From Nocardia brasiliensis ATCC 700358 (GTDB lineage Bacteria > Actinomycetota > Actinomycetes > Mycobacteriales > Mycobacteriaceae), in the NCBI RefSeq assembly GCF_000250675.2, contig NC_018681.1:6262001-6326000 (forward strand): DNA of 64,000 bases, read 5' to 3'. The stretch's first letter is position 1; the number at the start of each line of letters is the position of its first letter. The translations under genes were made by a program, and so were the position numbers. Below, one piece after another: positions 9,580-18,133 of this stretch. The notes beneath the pieces are model-generated. The model saw only the letters and a program-made list of their open reading frames with translations, was not told the DNA's origin and did not search any database.

Positions 9580-10260
9580 ATGACTGAGCTCAAGCTCAAT
9601 CGGGCCGCCATCATCGACACCGCCATCACGCTCGCCGACGAGGAGGGACTCGACGCCCTGTCGATGCGCCGGATCGCCGACGCCATGGGCGTCGGCGCCA
9701 TGTCGCTGTACCGGCACGTCGCGAACAAGGACGAGTTGCTCGCGGCCATGACCGACGAGGTCGCCCGCCGCAATCCGTATCCGTCGCCCGAGGGACAGCA
9801 GTGGTCCTGGCGGGACCGGGTGCGGATCGCCGCCGAGGTCGATTGGGCGCTCTACCTGCAACATCCGTGGGTTCTGCTCACCTTCGCCACGCCGCGCTAC
9901 AGCTTCGGCCCGCAGAGTCTGGCGTGCCTGGCGTGGATGGTCGAGGGTCTTTCCGAACTGAATGTTTCCACGCGCGAGGCCACCACGATGGCGTTCACGA
10001 TCTGGAACTACATCTCGGGGGCGACGCTGCCGCACATCAGCGCCACCCTGATGGCACGCAAAGGCATGAACCCCGAGGGCGACAACGGGCTGCGCACCAT
10101 GCTGAAAGGAGAATCACAGTATCCGGTGCCGCCCGCCCTGGCCGACCTGGAAGGTACCGGGGTCAGCGACCTCACCCAGGAGGAACTGCTGTACGTCGGG
10201 CTGTCGGCGCTCTGTGACGGTTTCGAGGTCAGAGCGCGGCAGCACGCCGGGTCGGCGTGA
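9580..10260 (+). CDS. TetR-family transcriptional repressor
   Basis: A 226-residue regulator with an N-terminal TetR helix-turn-helix: LNRAAIIDTAITLADEEG, then the recognition region MRRIADAMGVGAMSLYRHVANKDEL. The C-terminal ligand and dimer domain matches the TetR_C_1 group (TetR/TetR-like) in general pattern (MVEGLSELNVSTREATTMAFTIWNYISG). It probably represses the divergent MFS exporter and itself. GTG codons at 9562 and 9568 are possible alternative starts; the ATG at 9580 is chosen because it directly precedes the conserved domain. No strong ribosome-binding site distinguishes them. Confidence 0.9.
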   Translation: MTELKLNRAAIIDTAITLADEEGLDALSMRRIADAMGVGAMSLYRHVANKDELLAAMTDEVARRNPYPSPEGQQWSWRDRVRIAAEVDWALYLQHPWVLLTFATPRYSFGPQSLACLAWMVEGLSELNVSTREATTMAFTIWNYISGATLPHISATLMARKGMNPEGDNGLRTMLKGESQYPVPPALADLEGTGVSDLTQEELLYVGLSALCDGFEVRARQHAGSA

Positions 10261-10345
10261 ACCGCCGCGACGACACGCCGAGTTGACCTGAACCTGACTT
10301 GATGTTGCACGGTGGGTGGCGTCTGCCCCACGAACAGGAGCCACC

Positions 10346-11341
10346 GTGCACGCGATTCGCCTCCATGCCTTCGGCCCGGCCGAGAACCTGCGCTACGAAA
10401 CCGTCTCCGACCCGCAACCCACAGCGGGTCAGGTGCGGATCGCCGTGGCCGCGGCGGGCGTTCACCTGATCGACACCACGCTGCGCAAAGGAGCGGCCGG
10501 GCCGTACCCGGCGCCCGAACTGCCGACGGTGCCCGGGCGCGAGGTGGCCGGAACCGTCGATCTGGTCGGCGCCGACGTCGACCCGAGCTGGCTCGGCAAG
10601 CGGGTGGTGGCTCATCTCGGCATGGTGCCCGGCGGGTACGCGGAACTAGCCGTCACCGAAGTCGCTCGGCTGCACGAGATTCCGGATGCACTGGACCCCG
10701 CCGAAGCGGTCGCGATGATCGGCACCGGCCGCACCACTCTCGGCGTCCTGCTGTTCGCCGATCTCGTCCCGGACAGTATCGCCCTTGTCACGGCCGCCGC
10801 GGGCGGCCTCGGCACGCTACTGGTGCAAGCCGCGAAGAACGTGGGCGCGACCGTCCTGGGACTGGCCGGCGGCCCCGCGAAAGTCGAACTGGTGCAACGC
10901 AATGGGGCCGACCTCGCGGTCGACTATCTGCGAGCCGACTGGCCGGACGAGGTGCGCGCCTTCCTCGGTGACCGCACCGCGACGATCCTGTTCGACTCGG
11001 TCGGCGGCGAGATCGCCCGCCGGGCATTGGATCTCGTAGGGAAGGGCGGGCGGCACCTGGTCTACGGCGCCTCCGGATCCAGCCCGAAAGATGCTGCCAC
11101 ACCGCCCTTTTCCGCGGACGAGCTGGCGGCCCGGGGCATCACCTCACAGCTGGTCGTCGGTCCCGCCATGCTGCAGCGGGTCGGCGGCGACCTGCGCCCG
11201 CTCGAAGAGCAGGCCATCGCCGCGGCCGCCGCGGGCCGCCTGCACCCCGCCGTGCAACGCTTTCCGCTCGCCGAGGCCGCCGCCGCCCACCACGCGTTGG
11301 AGCAGCGCGGCACCACCGGCAAGGTCGTTCTCGTCCCCTGA
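10346..11341 (+). CDS. Zinc-independent MDR-family quinone/enoyl oxidoreductase
   Basis: A 331-residue medium-chain dehydrogenase/reductase. The N-terminal GroES-like domain opens with VHAIRLHAFGPAENLRYE and PGREVAG. The NADPH-binding Rossmann motif is AAAGGLGTLLVQAA near 155. The family end pattern is ALEQRGTTGKVVLVP. The catalytic zinc ligands of alcohol dehydrogenases are absent, which fits the quinone-oxidoreductase branch. The GTG at 10346 is preferred over one 30 bases upstream because AGGAG lies five bases before it. The gene follows tetR by about 85 bases on the same strand. The physiological substrate is unknown. Confidence 0.88.
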   Translation: MHAIRLHAFGPAENLRYETVSDPQPTAGQVRIAVAAAGVHLIDTTLRKGAAGPYPAPELPTVPGREVAGTVDLVGADVDPSWLGKRVVAHLGMVPGGYAELAVTEVARLHEIPDALDPAEAVAMIGTGRTTLGVLLFADLVPDSIALVTAAAGGLGTLLVQAAKNVGATVLGLAGGPAKVELVQRNGADLAVDYLRADWPDEVRAFLGDRTATILFDSVGGEIARRALDLVGKGGRHLVYGASGSSPKDAATPPFSADELAARGITSQLVVGPAMLQRVGGDLRPLEEQAIAAAAAGRLHPAVQRFPLAEAAAAHHALEQRGTTGKVVLVP

Positions 11342-11390
11342 CCCGAAAAGCGATTGAGCGCGACCCGGCGTCTCCCTACCCTCGACGAGC

Positions 11391-11963
11391 ATGGGCGGAA
11401 ATACGGGGTTACTCAATGTCGTCGACGTCGAGGCGACGTGCTGGGCGGGCACGCCGCCGCCCGGCGCGGTCAGCGAGATCATCGAAATCGGTCTGACCGT
11501 AGTCGATCTGGGCTCCGGTGCGCGGACCGCGAAACATCGGATCCTGGTGCGGCCCGCCCGCTCCACGGTCAGCGAATTCTGCACCGAACTCACCGGGCTC
11601 ACCCAGGACGAGGTGGACACGGGTGTCGAATTCGCCGAAGCCTGCCGCCTGCTCGCGGCCGACCATGCGGCGGGGACGCGCCCGTGGGCCAGTTGGGGCG
11701 ACTACGACCGCAAACAGTTCCGCAACCAGTGCGCCGCCACCGGCACCGCCTATCCGTTCGGCAGCAGGCACACCAACGCCAAGCTGGTGTTCAGCGAGGC
11801 CTACGGATTGCCGAAGCGGCAAGGGATGGCGGGCGCGTTGCAGATCGCGGGGCTGCCCCTGGAAGGGCGGCATCACAGCGGCGCGGACGACGCGTGGAAC
11901 ATCGCCGCGCTGGTTCTCGACATCACCGGCCGCGGGGCCTGGCGGGTGACGAACACCGGCTGA
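11391..11963 (+). CDS. DEDDh 3'-5' exonuclease
   Basis: A 190-residue RNase T/DnaQ-like exonuclease. Exo I is VVDVEATCW (Asp12 and Glu14), followed by IIEIGLTVVD. Exo II is seen around WGDYDRKQ and Exo III around HHSGADDAWN, with a His five residues before the Asp. The family resembles KapD or the ERI-1-like inhibitor-of-KinA-pathway exonucleases, which act on short RNA or DNA 3' ends by two-metal catalysis. It stands alone after the MDR gene and converges on the O-methyltransferase. Confidence 0.85.
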   Translation: MGGNTGLLNVVDVEATCWAGTPPPGAVSEIIEIGLTVVDLGSGARTAKHRILVRPARSTVSEFCTELTGLTQDEVDTGVEFAEACRLLAADHAAGTRPWASWGDYDRKQFRNQCAATGTAYPFGSRHTNAKLVFSEAYGLPKRQGMAGALQIAGLPLEGRHHSGADDAWNIAALVLDITGRGAWRVTNTG

Positions 11964-12011
11964 CGTCGCCGGCCGCCGCGGACGCAGATGATCCGCAGCG
12001 GCACAACGAAT

Positions 12012-12689
12012 TCAGTCGTCCGCGTCGCCGTTCACCACGGCGTAGGCGAAGCCGTCCCAGCCCTTGCCGCCGACGGTCTGCACCACGGTGGCGTCGAGGG
12101 TCGGTTCGGCCGCGAGCAGTGCGAGGACCTCGCGGCTGGCCTTGATCATCGGGTCGGCGGAGTCCGCGTCGGCCACGCCGCCCTCGCGCACGACATTGTC
12201 GACGATGATCACCGAGCCGGGGCGGGTCAACCGCAGCGCCCACTGCACGTAGTTCGAGTTGTTCACCTTGTCGGCGTCGATGAACACCACATCGAACGGC
12301 TCGGGGTTCTCCTCGGCCAGCACCGGCAGATTGTCCAGGGCCGCGCCGACCCGGATCTCGACGCGGTCGCCGACACCGGCGCGGTCCAGGTTCTGCCGGG
12401 CCACCTCGGCATGCTTCGACTGGTATTCGAAGGTGATCACCTGACCCTTCGCGCCGACCGCGCGGGCCAGCCAGATCGTGCTGTACCCGCCCAGCGTGCC
12501 GATCTCCAGCACGCGCCGCGCCCGCGCGGTCTTCGCCAGCAGATAAAGGAACTTGCCCTGCGGCGGGGACACGTCGATCGCGGGCAGTTCCGCCGCGGCG
12601 TTCGCGGTCAAGGCCGCCGCCGTCTCCACGTCCTGCACGAGGGTGTCCACCAGGTAGCGGTCCACATCGGCCCAATCAGGTGTCGTCAT
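12012..12689 (-). CDS. SAM-dependent O-methyltransferase, class I (CCoAOMT-like)
   Basis: A 225-residue methyltransferase of the caffeoyl-CoA/catechol O-methyltransferase group. Motif I, VLEIGTLGGYSTIWLA (near 62-77), binds S-adenosylmethionine. FDVVFIDADK (near 137) carries the metal-binding Asp, and VIIVDNVVREG (near 163) supplies the second Asp-Asn pair. This identifies a divalent-metal-dependent enzyme acting on catechol-like hydroxyls. The frame stays open well upstream, but the family start at MTTPDWADVDRYLV (12689) is chosen by alignment to usual family length. The upstream DNA is repeat-rich and non-coding. Confidence 0.9.
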   Translation of the reverse strand: MTTPDWADVDRYLVDTLVQDVETAAALTANAAAELPAIDVSPPQGKFLYLLAKTARARRVLEIGTLGGYSTIWLARAVGAKGQVITFEYQSKHAEVARQNLDRAGVGDRVEIRVGAALDNLPVLAEENPEPFDVVFIDADKVNNSNYVQWALRLTRPGSVIIVDNVVREGGVADADSADPMIKASREVLALLAAEPTLDATVVQTVGGKGWDGFAYAVVNGDADD

Positions 12690-12773
12690 ACCGAAAAGTC
12701 TGCCACCGTGACCGGATCGGCGTGTCCGGCCCGCGCGTGCCGTGGCGCACATTCCGTACCCGCACATCAGATC

Positions 12774-13136
12774 GAGTGCGGCACTCCACCAGATCAACCC
12801 GACCACCAACTGGTGTCCGTGACGCCGGCCGCTGCGCGCACAGCCCGCTCCGGACGGAACAGGTGCAGCTGATGCGGGTCGTCGACGACCGGCAGCGGTC
12901 GACCCGGTCCAGCGCAGTAGGTGCGGAGTGCGGTCGCTCCGGCGGATCCGGCCCCGGCCGCCTGGCGATCTATGGGCCGCCGACCAGCCGCGCGCAGCCT
13001 GCGCCAAGGCCGAAGGGGTGCGGCCAGCGCGGTTAGTTGCGGAGTGCGGGCACTCCGGCGGATGCAGGTCCGACTGCCTGGCGGTATTCGTGACATCGAC
13101 CAGCGGCGCGGGCAGGTGCCGAAGGCGGAAGGGTAT
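12774..13136. repeat. Degenerate direct repeats with small hairpins in a non-coding stretch
   Basis: The 449-base gap 12690-13138 has no convincing gene. Two diverged copies of a unit of about 116 bases start near 12905 and 13021: both run through CCAGCGC, a TAG/TTAG step, TGCGGAGTGCGG and CTCCGGCGGAT, then CTGGCG, GACCAGC and GCCGAAGG. A third partial copy begins near 12774. Each unit carries a short hairpin at the same place: GAGTGCGGCACTCC (12774), GGAGTGCGGTCGCTCC (12925) and GGAGTGCGGGCACTCC (13041). The frames across it carry shifting stops. It looks like an eroded tandem duplication. Confidence 0.65.
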
Positions 13137-13138
13137 GG

Positions 13139-14842
13139 CTAGCCTGGGTCGTCTGCTACCGGGAGGGGCCAGCGGTCGATGCGGTCCAGCGCGGTCAAGG
13201 GTGGGGTGCGGTCGAGGAGGGCGCGCAGGCCGCGGCGGCGGGCGGCTGTGAGCCGCGAATCGGCTTGGGCCGCATAGTGTCCGGCGTAGCGCAGACCGTC
13301 GTGCAGGCGGCGGGCTGCGGCGAGCCAGCCGGTGACCTGGCGCGTCACCTCGGGTGCCGACAGGCCGGGACCGAGCAGCGTCTCGGCGTGACCGGGGTCC
13401 TCCAGCAGGGCCGAGCCGAGATGTTGCAGGCAGCGGGCGATGCCGTGTTCGTCCACCATGACGCGATATTCGCCGAGCGCCTGCTGCCAGCGGTGCAACG
13501 CCTTGGCGGAGTCACCGCGCACCCACCAGACGATGCCCATGGTCTCGTGCACGTGCGCGCGACCGTCCGGGTCCCGACCGGTGCGGGTGAGCGATTCGGC
13601 CAGGTCGAGCCGGTCCTGGGCGGCATCGAGCCGCCCCTGCCACAGGTGTGCGATGGCCAGGTTGATCAGCGCGCACACCTCGCCCGCCACGTCTTCGCGC
13701 GGCAGCAACCACCACGACGCCTCCAATTGCGCGACCACCCCGGGCAGTTCGTGTGGCAGGGCCCGGTCCAGCCGGCGCAGCGCGGCCCGATGTTCCCAGC
13801 GCGCAGCCAAACTGGTGGACAGGTTGCGCGGCCGGTAGCGACCGGGCCGGTCCTGCAGCCGGCCCGCCCGCATCTGCACCAGATCCCGGTGCAGCACATG
13901 GCCGTTCAGCCCTGGTATGTCGCACATCTTGGCCGCGAGCTCGCCATGGTTCTCCCCCAAGCCGATTCGCGCGTACCAGGTGTCCAGCGCGTCTCCGATC
14001 CGCACCAGCTCCGGCACCACCGCCGCGGGCAGTTCCGCGCCGAGTTCCGCGCATGCCTTGACAAGCGTGCGCAGATACCTTTCCTCGGCCTCGAACCAGC
14101 AACGCGCCCCGGCCGCGAAACGCGCCGTCTCCAAAGCGATCGCCCAGCGCCCCGCGCGATCGGCGTAATGGTGTACCAGCGCCGTCAGCGCCGCGGGCCA
14201 GCGCGCGCCCTCGCGCACCTCCGCCCGCTCCGGCAGCACCGGTACCTTGCGCAGGCAATAGCGTTGCGCGCCCGCGGTTGTCACGATGTTGTCCCGGCGC
14301 AGGGTGTCCAGCAGCACCGCGGCGGTCGGGCGCGACGCCAGCCGCTCCAGTGGTAGCCGGGCGGGCGCGTCGAGCGCCGCGCCCAAGACCGCGAGCAGCG
14401 CGGCGGCCTCGAAGTCGCGCACCGGCAGCTCGCGCAACACCGCCGCGATGATCCGGCCGTTCAGCGCCGGGGTGCGGCGCGGCGGACCCGGACACCGGTG
14501 CGTCGTCGCCGGCTGCGGCGCGGGCTCGACCAGATCCGCGAGCAACGCGAGTTCCGCCGTGACGCGCACTCTTTCGCGGTACCACCGGACGAAACGGTAG
14601 CCCACGTACGCGGCCGCCGCGACGATGACGAGCACCGACAGCCAGCGCAGGGTGCCCGCGAGCACCTTGACCGCCGTGCTGTCGCCCAGCGAGTTGATCA
14701 CCAGACTGCGCGCCAGCTCGAACAGCAGCGCGTACGCCACCACCGAGGCGGTACCCAGAAACCCTTGCCAGACGGTCGATCTCGGCGTGCTCGGCGCCGC
14801 CGCCGGGTCGTCGGGACGCGCCTGCTCGTCCGGGCGGCTCAT
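13139..14842 (-). CDS. Membrane-anchored TPR-like protein, function unknown
   Basis: A 567-residue protein. After a Pro-rich cytoplasmic start come two predicted transmembrane helices (about 27-48 and 63-85: ASVVAYALLFELARSLVI and LSVLVIVAAAAYVGYRFV). The rest is soluble and helical, with TPR-like hairpins toward the C-terminus (VCALINLAIAHLWQGRLDAAQDRLDLAE, then HVHETMGIVWWVRGDSAKALHRWQQAL). The layout resembles actinomycete proteins that sense or scaffold at the membrane, but no enzymatic motif is visible. It lies 55 bases after the ABC permease gene on the same strand and may belong to that transcription unit. Confidence 0.7.
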   Translation of the reverse strand: MSRPDEQARPDDPAAAPSTPRSTVWQGFLGTASVVAYALLFELARSLVINSLGDSTAVKVLAGTLRWLSVLVIVAAAAYVGYRFVRWYRERVRVTAELALLADLVEPAPQPATTHRCPGPPRRTPALNGRIIAAVLRELPVRDFEAAALLAVLGAALDAPARLPLERLASRPTAAVLLDTLRRDNIVTTAGAQRYCLRKVPVLPERAEVREGARWPAALTALVHHYADRAGRWAIALETARFAAGARCWFEAEERYLRTLVKACAELGAELPAAVVPELVRIGDALDTWYARIGLGENHGELAAKMCDIPGLNGHVLHRDLVQMRAGRLQDRPGRYRPRNLSTSLAARWEHRAALRRLDRALPHELPGVVAQLEASWWLLPREDVAGEVCALINLAIAHLWQGRLDAAQDRLDLAESLTRTGRDPDGRAHVHETMGIVWWVRGDSAKALHRWQQALGEYRVMVDEHGIARCLQHLGSALLEDPGHAETLLGPGLSAPEVTRQVTGWLAAARRLHDGLRYAGHYAAQADSRLTAARRRGLRALLDRTPPLTALDRIDRWPLPVADDPG

Positions 14843-14897
14843 GGCCGCACCACGCGGACGCTCGGACTCCCCTGCGGCACGATGCTGCGCCCGTCGC

Positions 14898-16805
14898 TCA
14901 TCGCAGCGCGCCCCCGGTCAGTCCGGGCACCAGCCAGCGCCGCCAGGTGGCCAGCAGCAAAGCGACCGGCAGGATCGCCGAGATCAACGCACCGGCCGCC
15001 AATTGCGCCGAGTTCTCACCGAATTGGCGAGCCTGGCCCCACAGCAGCAGCGACCACGGCGTCGCGCCCGCACCGCTGATCAGCAACCCGATCACGAAAT
15101 CGTTCCACACCTGGATGAATTCGAGCGCGGCCACCGCGCCCAGCGCCGGACCCGCGGAGGCCAGCACGCGCCGCGCGATGGTGCCGGGACCGGCCAGGCC
15201 GTGCAGCGCGTCGGCGGCGGGACTGTCCGGCGGCGCGAGCAACGCGCCGCGCAGCACCAGGATCGCGATCGGCAGACCGGCGGCGGCGTGTAGCAGGATC
15301 AACGGGATCCGGGTGCCGGACAGCCCGTAGGCGTCGATGAACGTGTTCACCGGTCCCAGATAGCTCTGCACCGGCAGGACCGAGAGCACGACCAGCGCCA
15401 CCACCGCGATCGTCGCGGCGGAGCGGTTCGGCCGCAGCGCGGCGAGCCGGTACGCCACCGGCACCGCTGCGGCGACCACGACCAGGGTGGCCAAACCGGC
15501 CACCCACACGGTTGTTTCGAGCGAGCGCAGCAGGGCCGGGTCACGCCACACACGTTCGATCGCACCGGTCCCGAACCCGTCGCGGTCCTGGAAACTGGCA
15601 TAGATCAGCCAGCCGATCGGGACCAGGGCGAGCAGCGAGACCGCGACGATCCCCAGCAGTCGCAACGGTTTCCGGCGCGGACGCGCCGCGACGGCGGGCG
15701 GCGCGGGCGACGCCGACAAGCTCGTCCGGTGCCTGCGCACGTTGGTCTGCAAGAGCCAGGCCAGGAAGCCGACCAACACCGCGAGCGGCAGACCGTAGGC
15801 CGCCGCCACGCCCGCGTCGATCTCCGAGTCGGTGGCCAGCCGCCACCAGTACACGCTCGCGCTGTCCAGTTCGTACTGCATCGAACCGGGCACGCCGATC
15901 AGCACCACGTCGAACACCCGCGCGGCGGCGACCCCGACGGCGAGCCCGACGATGAGCACCACCGGACGCAGTAGTTCGAAGAGCCGCAACGGAAATCGGC
16001 CCTCGCCGAGATAGAGGAAGCCCGCGCGGACCGAATCGTGCTCGATAGCCCGGATCCCCGCCCGGAACAGACCGGTGACGAAGCCGAACCAGGTCCACAC
16101 GAAGGCCGAGCACAACATCAGCCCGTACCAGAGCCAGTACCCCACAACACTTTCGATGCCGAGCAGGTCACCGAAGAACTCGAAGATCAGCCGGAAGGCG
16201 ACGCCGGACACCACCGCCGAGATGCCGAACGAGACGATGAGCGGCCGCCACAGCCACTGCGAATCGCGCGCCCACCACGCCACGCCCAACGCCGCCGCCA
16301 GCATGAGCACCACGACCAGCAACCACCCGAGGGTGCGCAGGTAAGACCACCTGCCGTCGTGGCCGAGCGCGGTCGCGAGCAACCACAGCCCACCGGCTGC
16401 GAGCACCAGCGCACCTGACCACAGCACCAGCCGGAACGTGTACCACACAGCCCGAATCATCGACCGCGGCACCGGTATCCGGTGCCGCAGCAGCCATCGC
16501 CGCCACCGTTCGAGCAGCCGGAACCCGGTGACCCGTGGCTGCCGGGTCAACTGGGTGAGCCCGACCGCGCCGAGCGCGGCGCCCAGACAGGAGACCACCA
16601 GCAGCGGCCGCGCCCGGGCCGCGCTCACCACCGTCCACACCACCGGTGCCACGATCAGCGCCATGGTCAGCACCGTGGCGGGCAGCACCGCCGCCACACC
16701 CGTCCATCGCCGCGGGTGACTGCCCGCGACCAGCGGTCCGCGCATCCGGCGTCCGCTGAGTTCGAGCAGCAGCCCGTGCGCCTGGAAGTCCTGCTGTCCG
16801 GTCAC
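14898..16805 (-). CDS. ABC transporter permease, two permease domains fused
   Basis: A 635-residue membrane protein that looks like a fusion of the two halves of a sugar-type (MalF/MalG) importer. The N-terminal half contains IVSFGISAVVSGVAFRLIFEFF and the FDVVLIGVPG segment near the MalF EAA region. A Pro/Arg-rich cytoplasmic linker around 375-400 separates it from a MalG-like half, which starts LLGIVAVSLLALVPIGWLIY and ends with LEFIQVWNDFVIGLL. About 14 helices are expected. The start is the GTG at 16805, overlapping the binding-protein stop by four bases (GTGA), so the two are coupled. An open frame further upstream is a shadow of the binding-protein gene. No ATPase gene is nearby. Confidence 0.8.
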   Translation of the reverse strand: MTGQQDFQAHGLLLELSGRRMRGPLVAGSHPRRWTGVAAVLPATVLTMALIVAPVVWTVVSAARARPLLVVSCLGAALGAVGLTQLTRQPRVTGFRLLERWRRWLLRHRIPVPRSMIRAVWYTFRLVLWSGALVLAAGGLWLLATALGHDGRWSYLRTLGWLLVVVLMLAAALGVAWWARDSQWLWRPLIVSFGISAVVSGVAFRLIFEFFGDLLGIESVVGYWLWYGLMLCSAFVWTWFGFVTGLFRAGIRAIEHDSVRAGFLYLGEGRFPLRLFELLRPVVLIVGLAVGVAAARVFDVVLIGVPGSMQYELDSASVYWWRLATDSEIDAGVAAAYGLPLAVLVGFLAWLLQTNVRRHRTSLSASPAPPAVAARPRRKPLRLLGIVAVSLLALVPIGWLIYASFQDRDGFGTGAIERVWRDPALLRSLETTVWVAGLATLVVVAAAVPVAYRLAALRPNRSAATIAVVALVVLSVLPVQSYLGPVNTFIDAYGLSGTRIPLILLHAAAGLPIAILVLRGALLAPPDSPAADALHGLAGPGTIARRVLASAGPALGAVAALEFIQVWNDFVIGLLISGAGATPWSLLLWGQARQFGENSAQLAAGALISAILPVALLLATWRRWLVPGLTGGALR

Positions 16806-18097
16806 CGCCGCCGCCGATCCACCGCGTCGAGGGCGGCGATCGCGCGATCGGTCGCCTCGTCCAGCCGTTCCGTCGCCCCGTTGCCGACCGTGGTGAAGAA
16901 GTCGGTGAGGATGCGCCACAACCCGTTTCGGCCACCGACGGCGCCGATCCGGTCGGACAGATCGAACGCGCCGCGCGTCCGCAGGGTGCGCGCCACGGGT
17001 TCGAGCAGTGCCGAATACCGGGCCTCGGTACGGAGATTCGGCGCGATGAAGCCGCCGTAGCCCTCGATCCACGGCACCGGCGCCGTCGGCGCGGCAAGTG
17101 CCGCAACGAGATCCATGGCCCGGTCGGTGGCCGACTCGGTCACCACCATCACGTCGCCGCCGACGATCCGCGGGGCGGCCACCTCCGGCGTGACGGCCGG
17201 GAACGCGGCGACCCCGACCGTCTCGGGCACCTGACGTCCCGACCGGCGCACCGCGGCCCGCACGATCGGCTCGGCGAAATCCGGCGCGACCACCATCACC
17301 GCGCGCCGGTGCTCGAACACCTCGCGCACCGCGTCCGGGAACTGCTTGGTCAGGGCCACCGCGATACCGCCGGGAAAGGCGTGCCGGTGCCCCCACAGCG
17401 AGCCCAGATGCCGGAACGCGGCCCGCACCGCGGGACTTTCCCAGGTGCGATCGGCGCGGCCCGCGGCGACCTCGTCGTAGATGCGCGGGGATTCGGCGAG
17501 CAGCGCGTTCTCGAACACGTCGGTGAGCACCCAGCCGTCGGCCGCGCCGAGCGCGAGCAACCGCACGGGCGAGTCGGCGAGGAACTCCATCCGGTCCAGC
17601 CAGTCCGCGAGGGTCCAGCCCTCAGGGTCACCGAGCCGGTACCGCTCGACCAGCTGCCGGTCGTACCAGACCACCGACTTGTCGGCGGCTTTGAACGGTA
17701 CGCCATAGGGTTTCCCGTTGTGCTGCAACAGCTGTCGCCAGATATCGGGATAGGACGGGTCCGAGCCGTCGGACCACAGCCGCTCGGACACCGGCCGCAA
17801 CTTGCGCCGCTCCGCGAGCGGGCGCACCCGGCCCGCCTGCGGCAGCATCACGAGATCGGGCGCCGAGCGCCCGCCCGCGGTGAACGCGGTCTCGATCTCG
17901 TCGCCGAGCGGCACCACATCCACCGGATGGGGAAAGCCGAGCCGGGCCAGCACCGCACGGAACGCCGTCAGCTCGGTCCCGCTCCACGACACCCCGACGC
18001 GCACCGCGCCGGGGTTGCCGAGCAGCAGATCGGGCGCGCAGGCGGCAGCGAGCGGCGCGACGAGCGCCACCTGCAAGAGTTCTCGCCTGGTTCGCAT
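16802..18097 (-). CDS. Tat-exported lipoprotein, ABC substrate-binding protein
   Basis: A 431-residue extracytoplasmic solute-binding protein of the sugar-binding (family 1) type. The N-terminus combines a twin-arginine start (RTRRELLQ) with a lipobox (LAAAC, cysteine near residue 20), predicting Tat export of a folded, lipid-anchored protein. Later motifs include YGVPFKAADKSVVWYDRQLVERY, typical of binding proteins for sugars or glycerol-phosphate-like ligands. The ATG at 18097 follows a run of six G. The TTG just before it is less likely. It is the first gene of a pair with the fused permease. The ligand is unknown. Confidence 0.82.
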   Translation of the reverse strand: MRTRRELLQVALVAPLAAACAPDLLLGNPGAVRVGVSWSGTELTAFRAVLARLGFPHPVDVVPLGDEIETAFTAGGRSAPDLVMLPQAGRVRPLAERRKLRPVSERLWSDGSDPSYPDIWRQLLQHNGKPYGVPFKAADKSVVWYDRQLVERYRLGDPEGWTLADWLDRMEFLADSPVRLLALGAADGWVLTDVFENALLAESPRIYDEVAAGRADRTWESPAVRAAFRHLGSLWGHRHAFPGGIAVALTKQFPDAVREVFEHRRAVMVVAPDFAEPIVRAAVRRSGRQVPETVGVAAFPAVTPEVAAPRIVGGDVMVVTESATDRAMDLVAALAAPTAPVPWIEGYGGFIAPNLRTEARYSALLEPVARTLRTRGAFDLSDRIGAVGGRNGLWRILTDFFTTVGNGATERLDEATDRAIAALDAVDRRRR

Positions 18098-18133
18098 CAA
18101 CCCCCCGGAGCCGCCGCGCCGCCGCGAATCGAC

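Noticed and set aside
12690..13007. N-terminal extension of the O-methyltransferase (331-codon version)
   Set aside because: The added sequence is Arg/Ser-rich, falls in the degenerate repeats, and exceeds the family length; MTTPDW at 12689 is the usual start.
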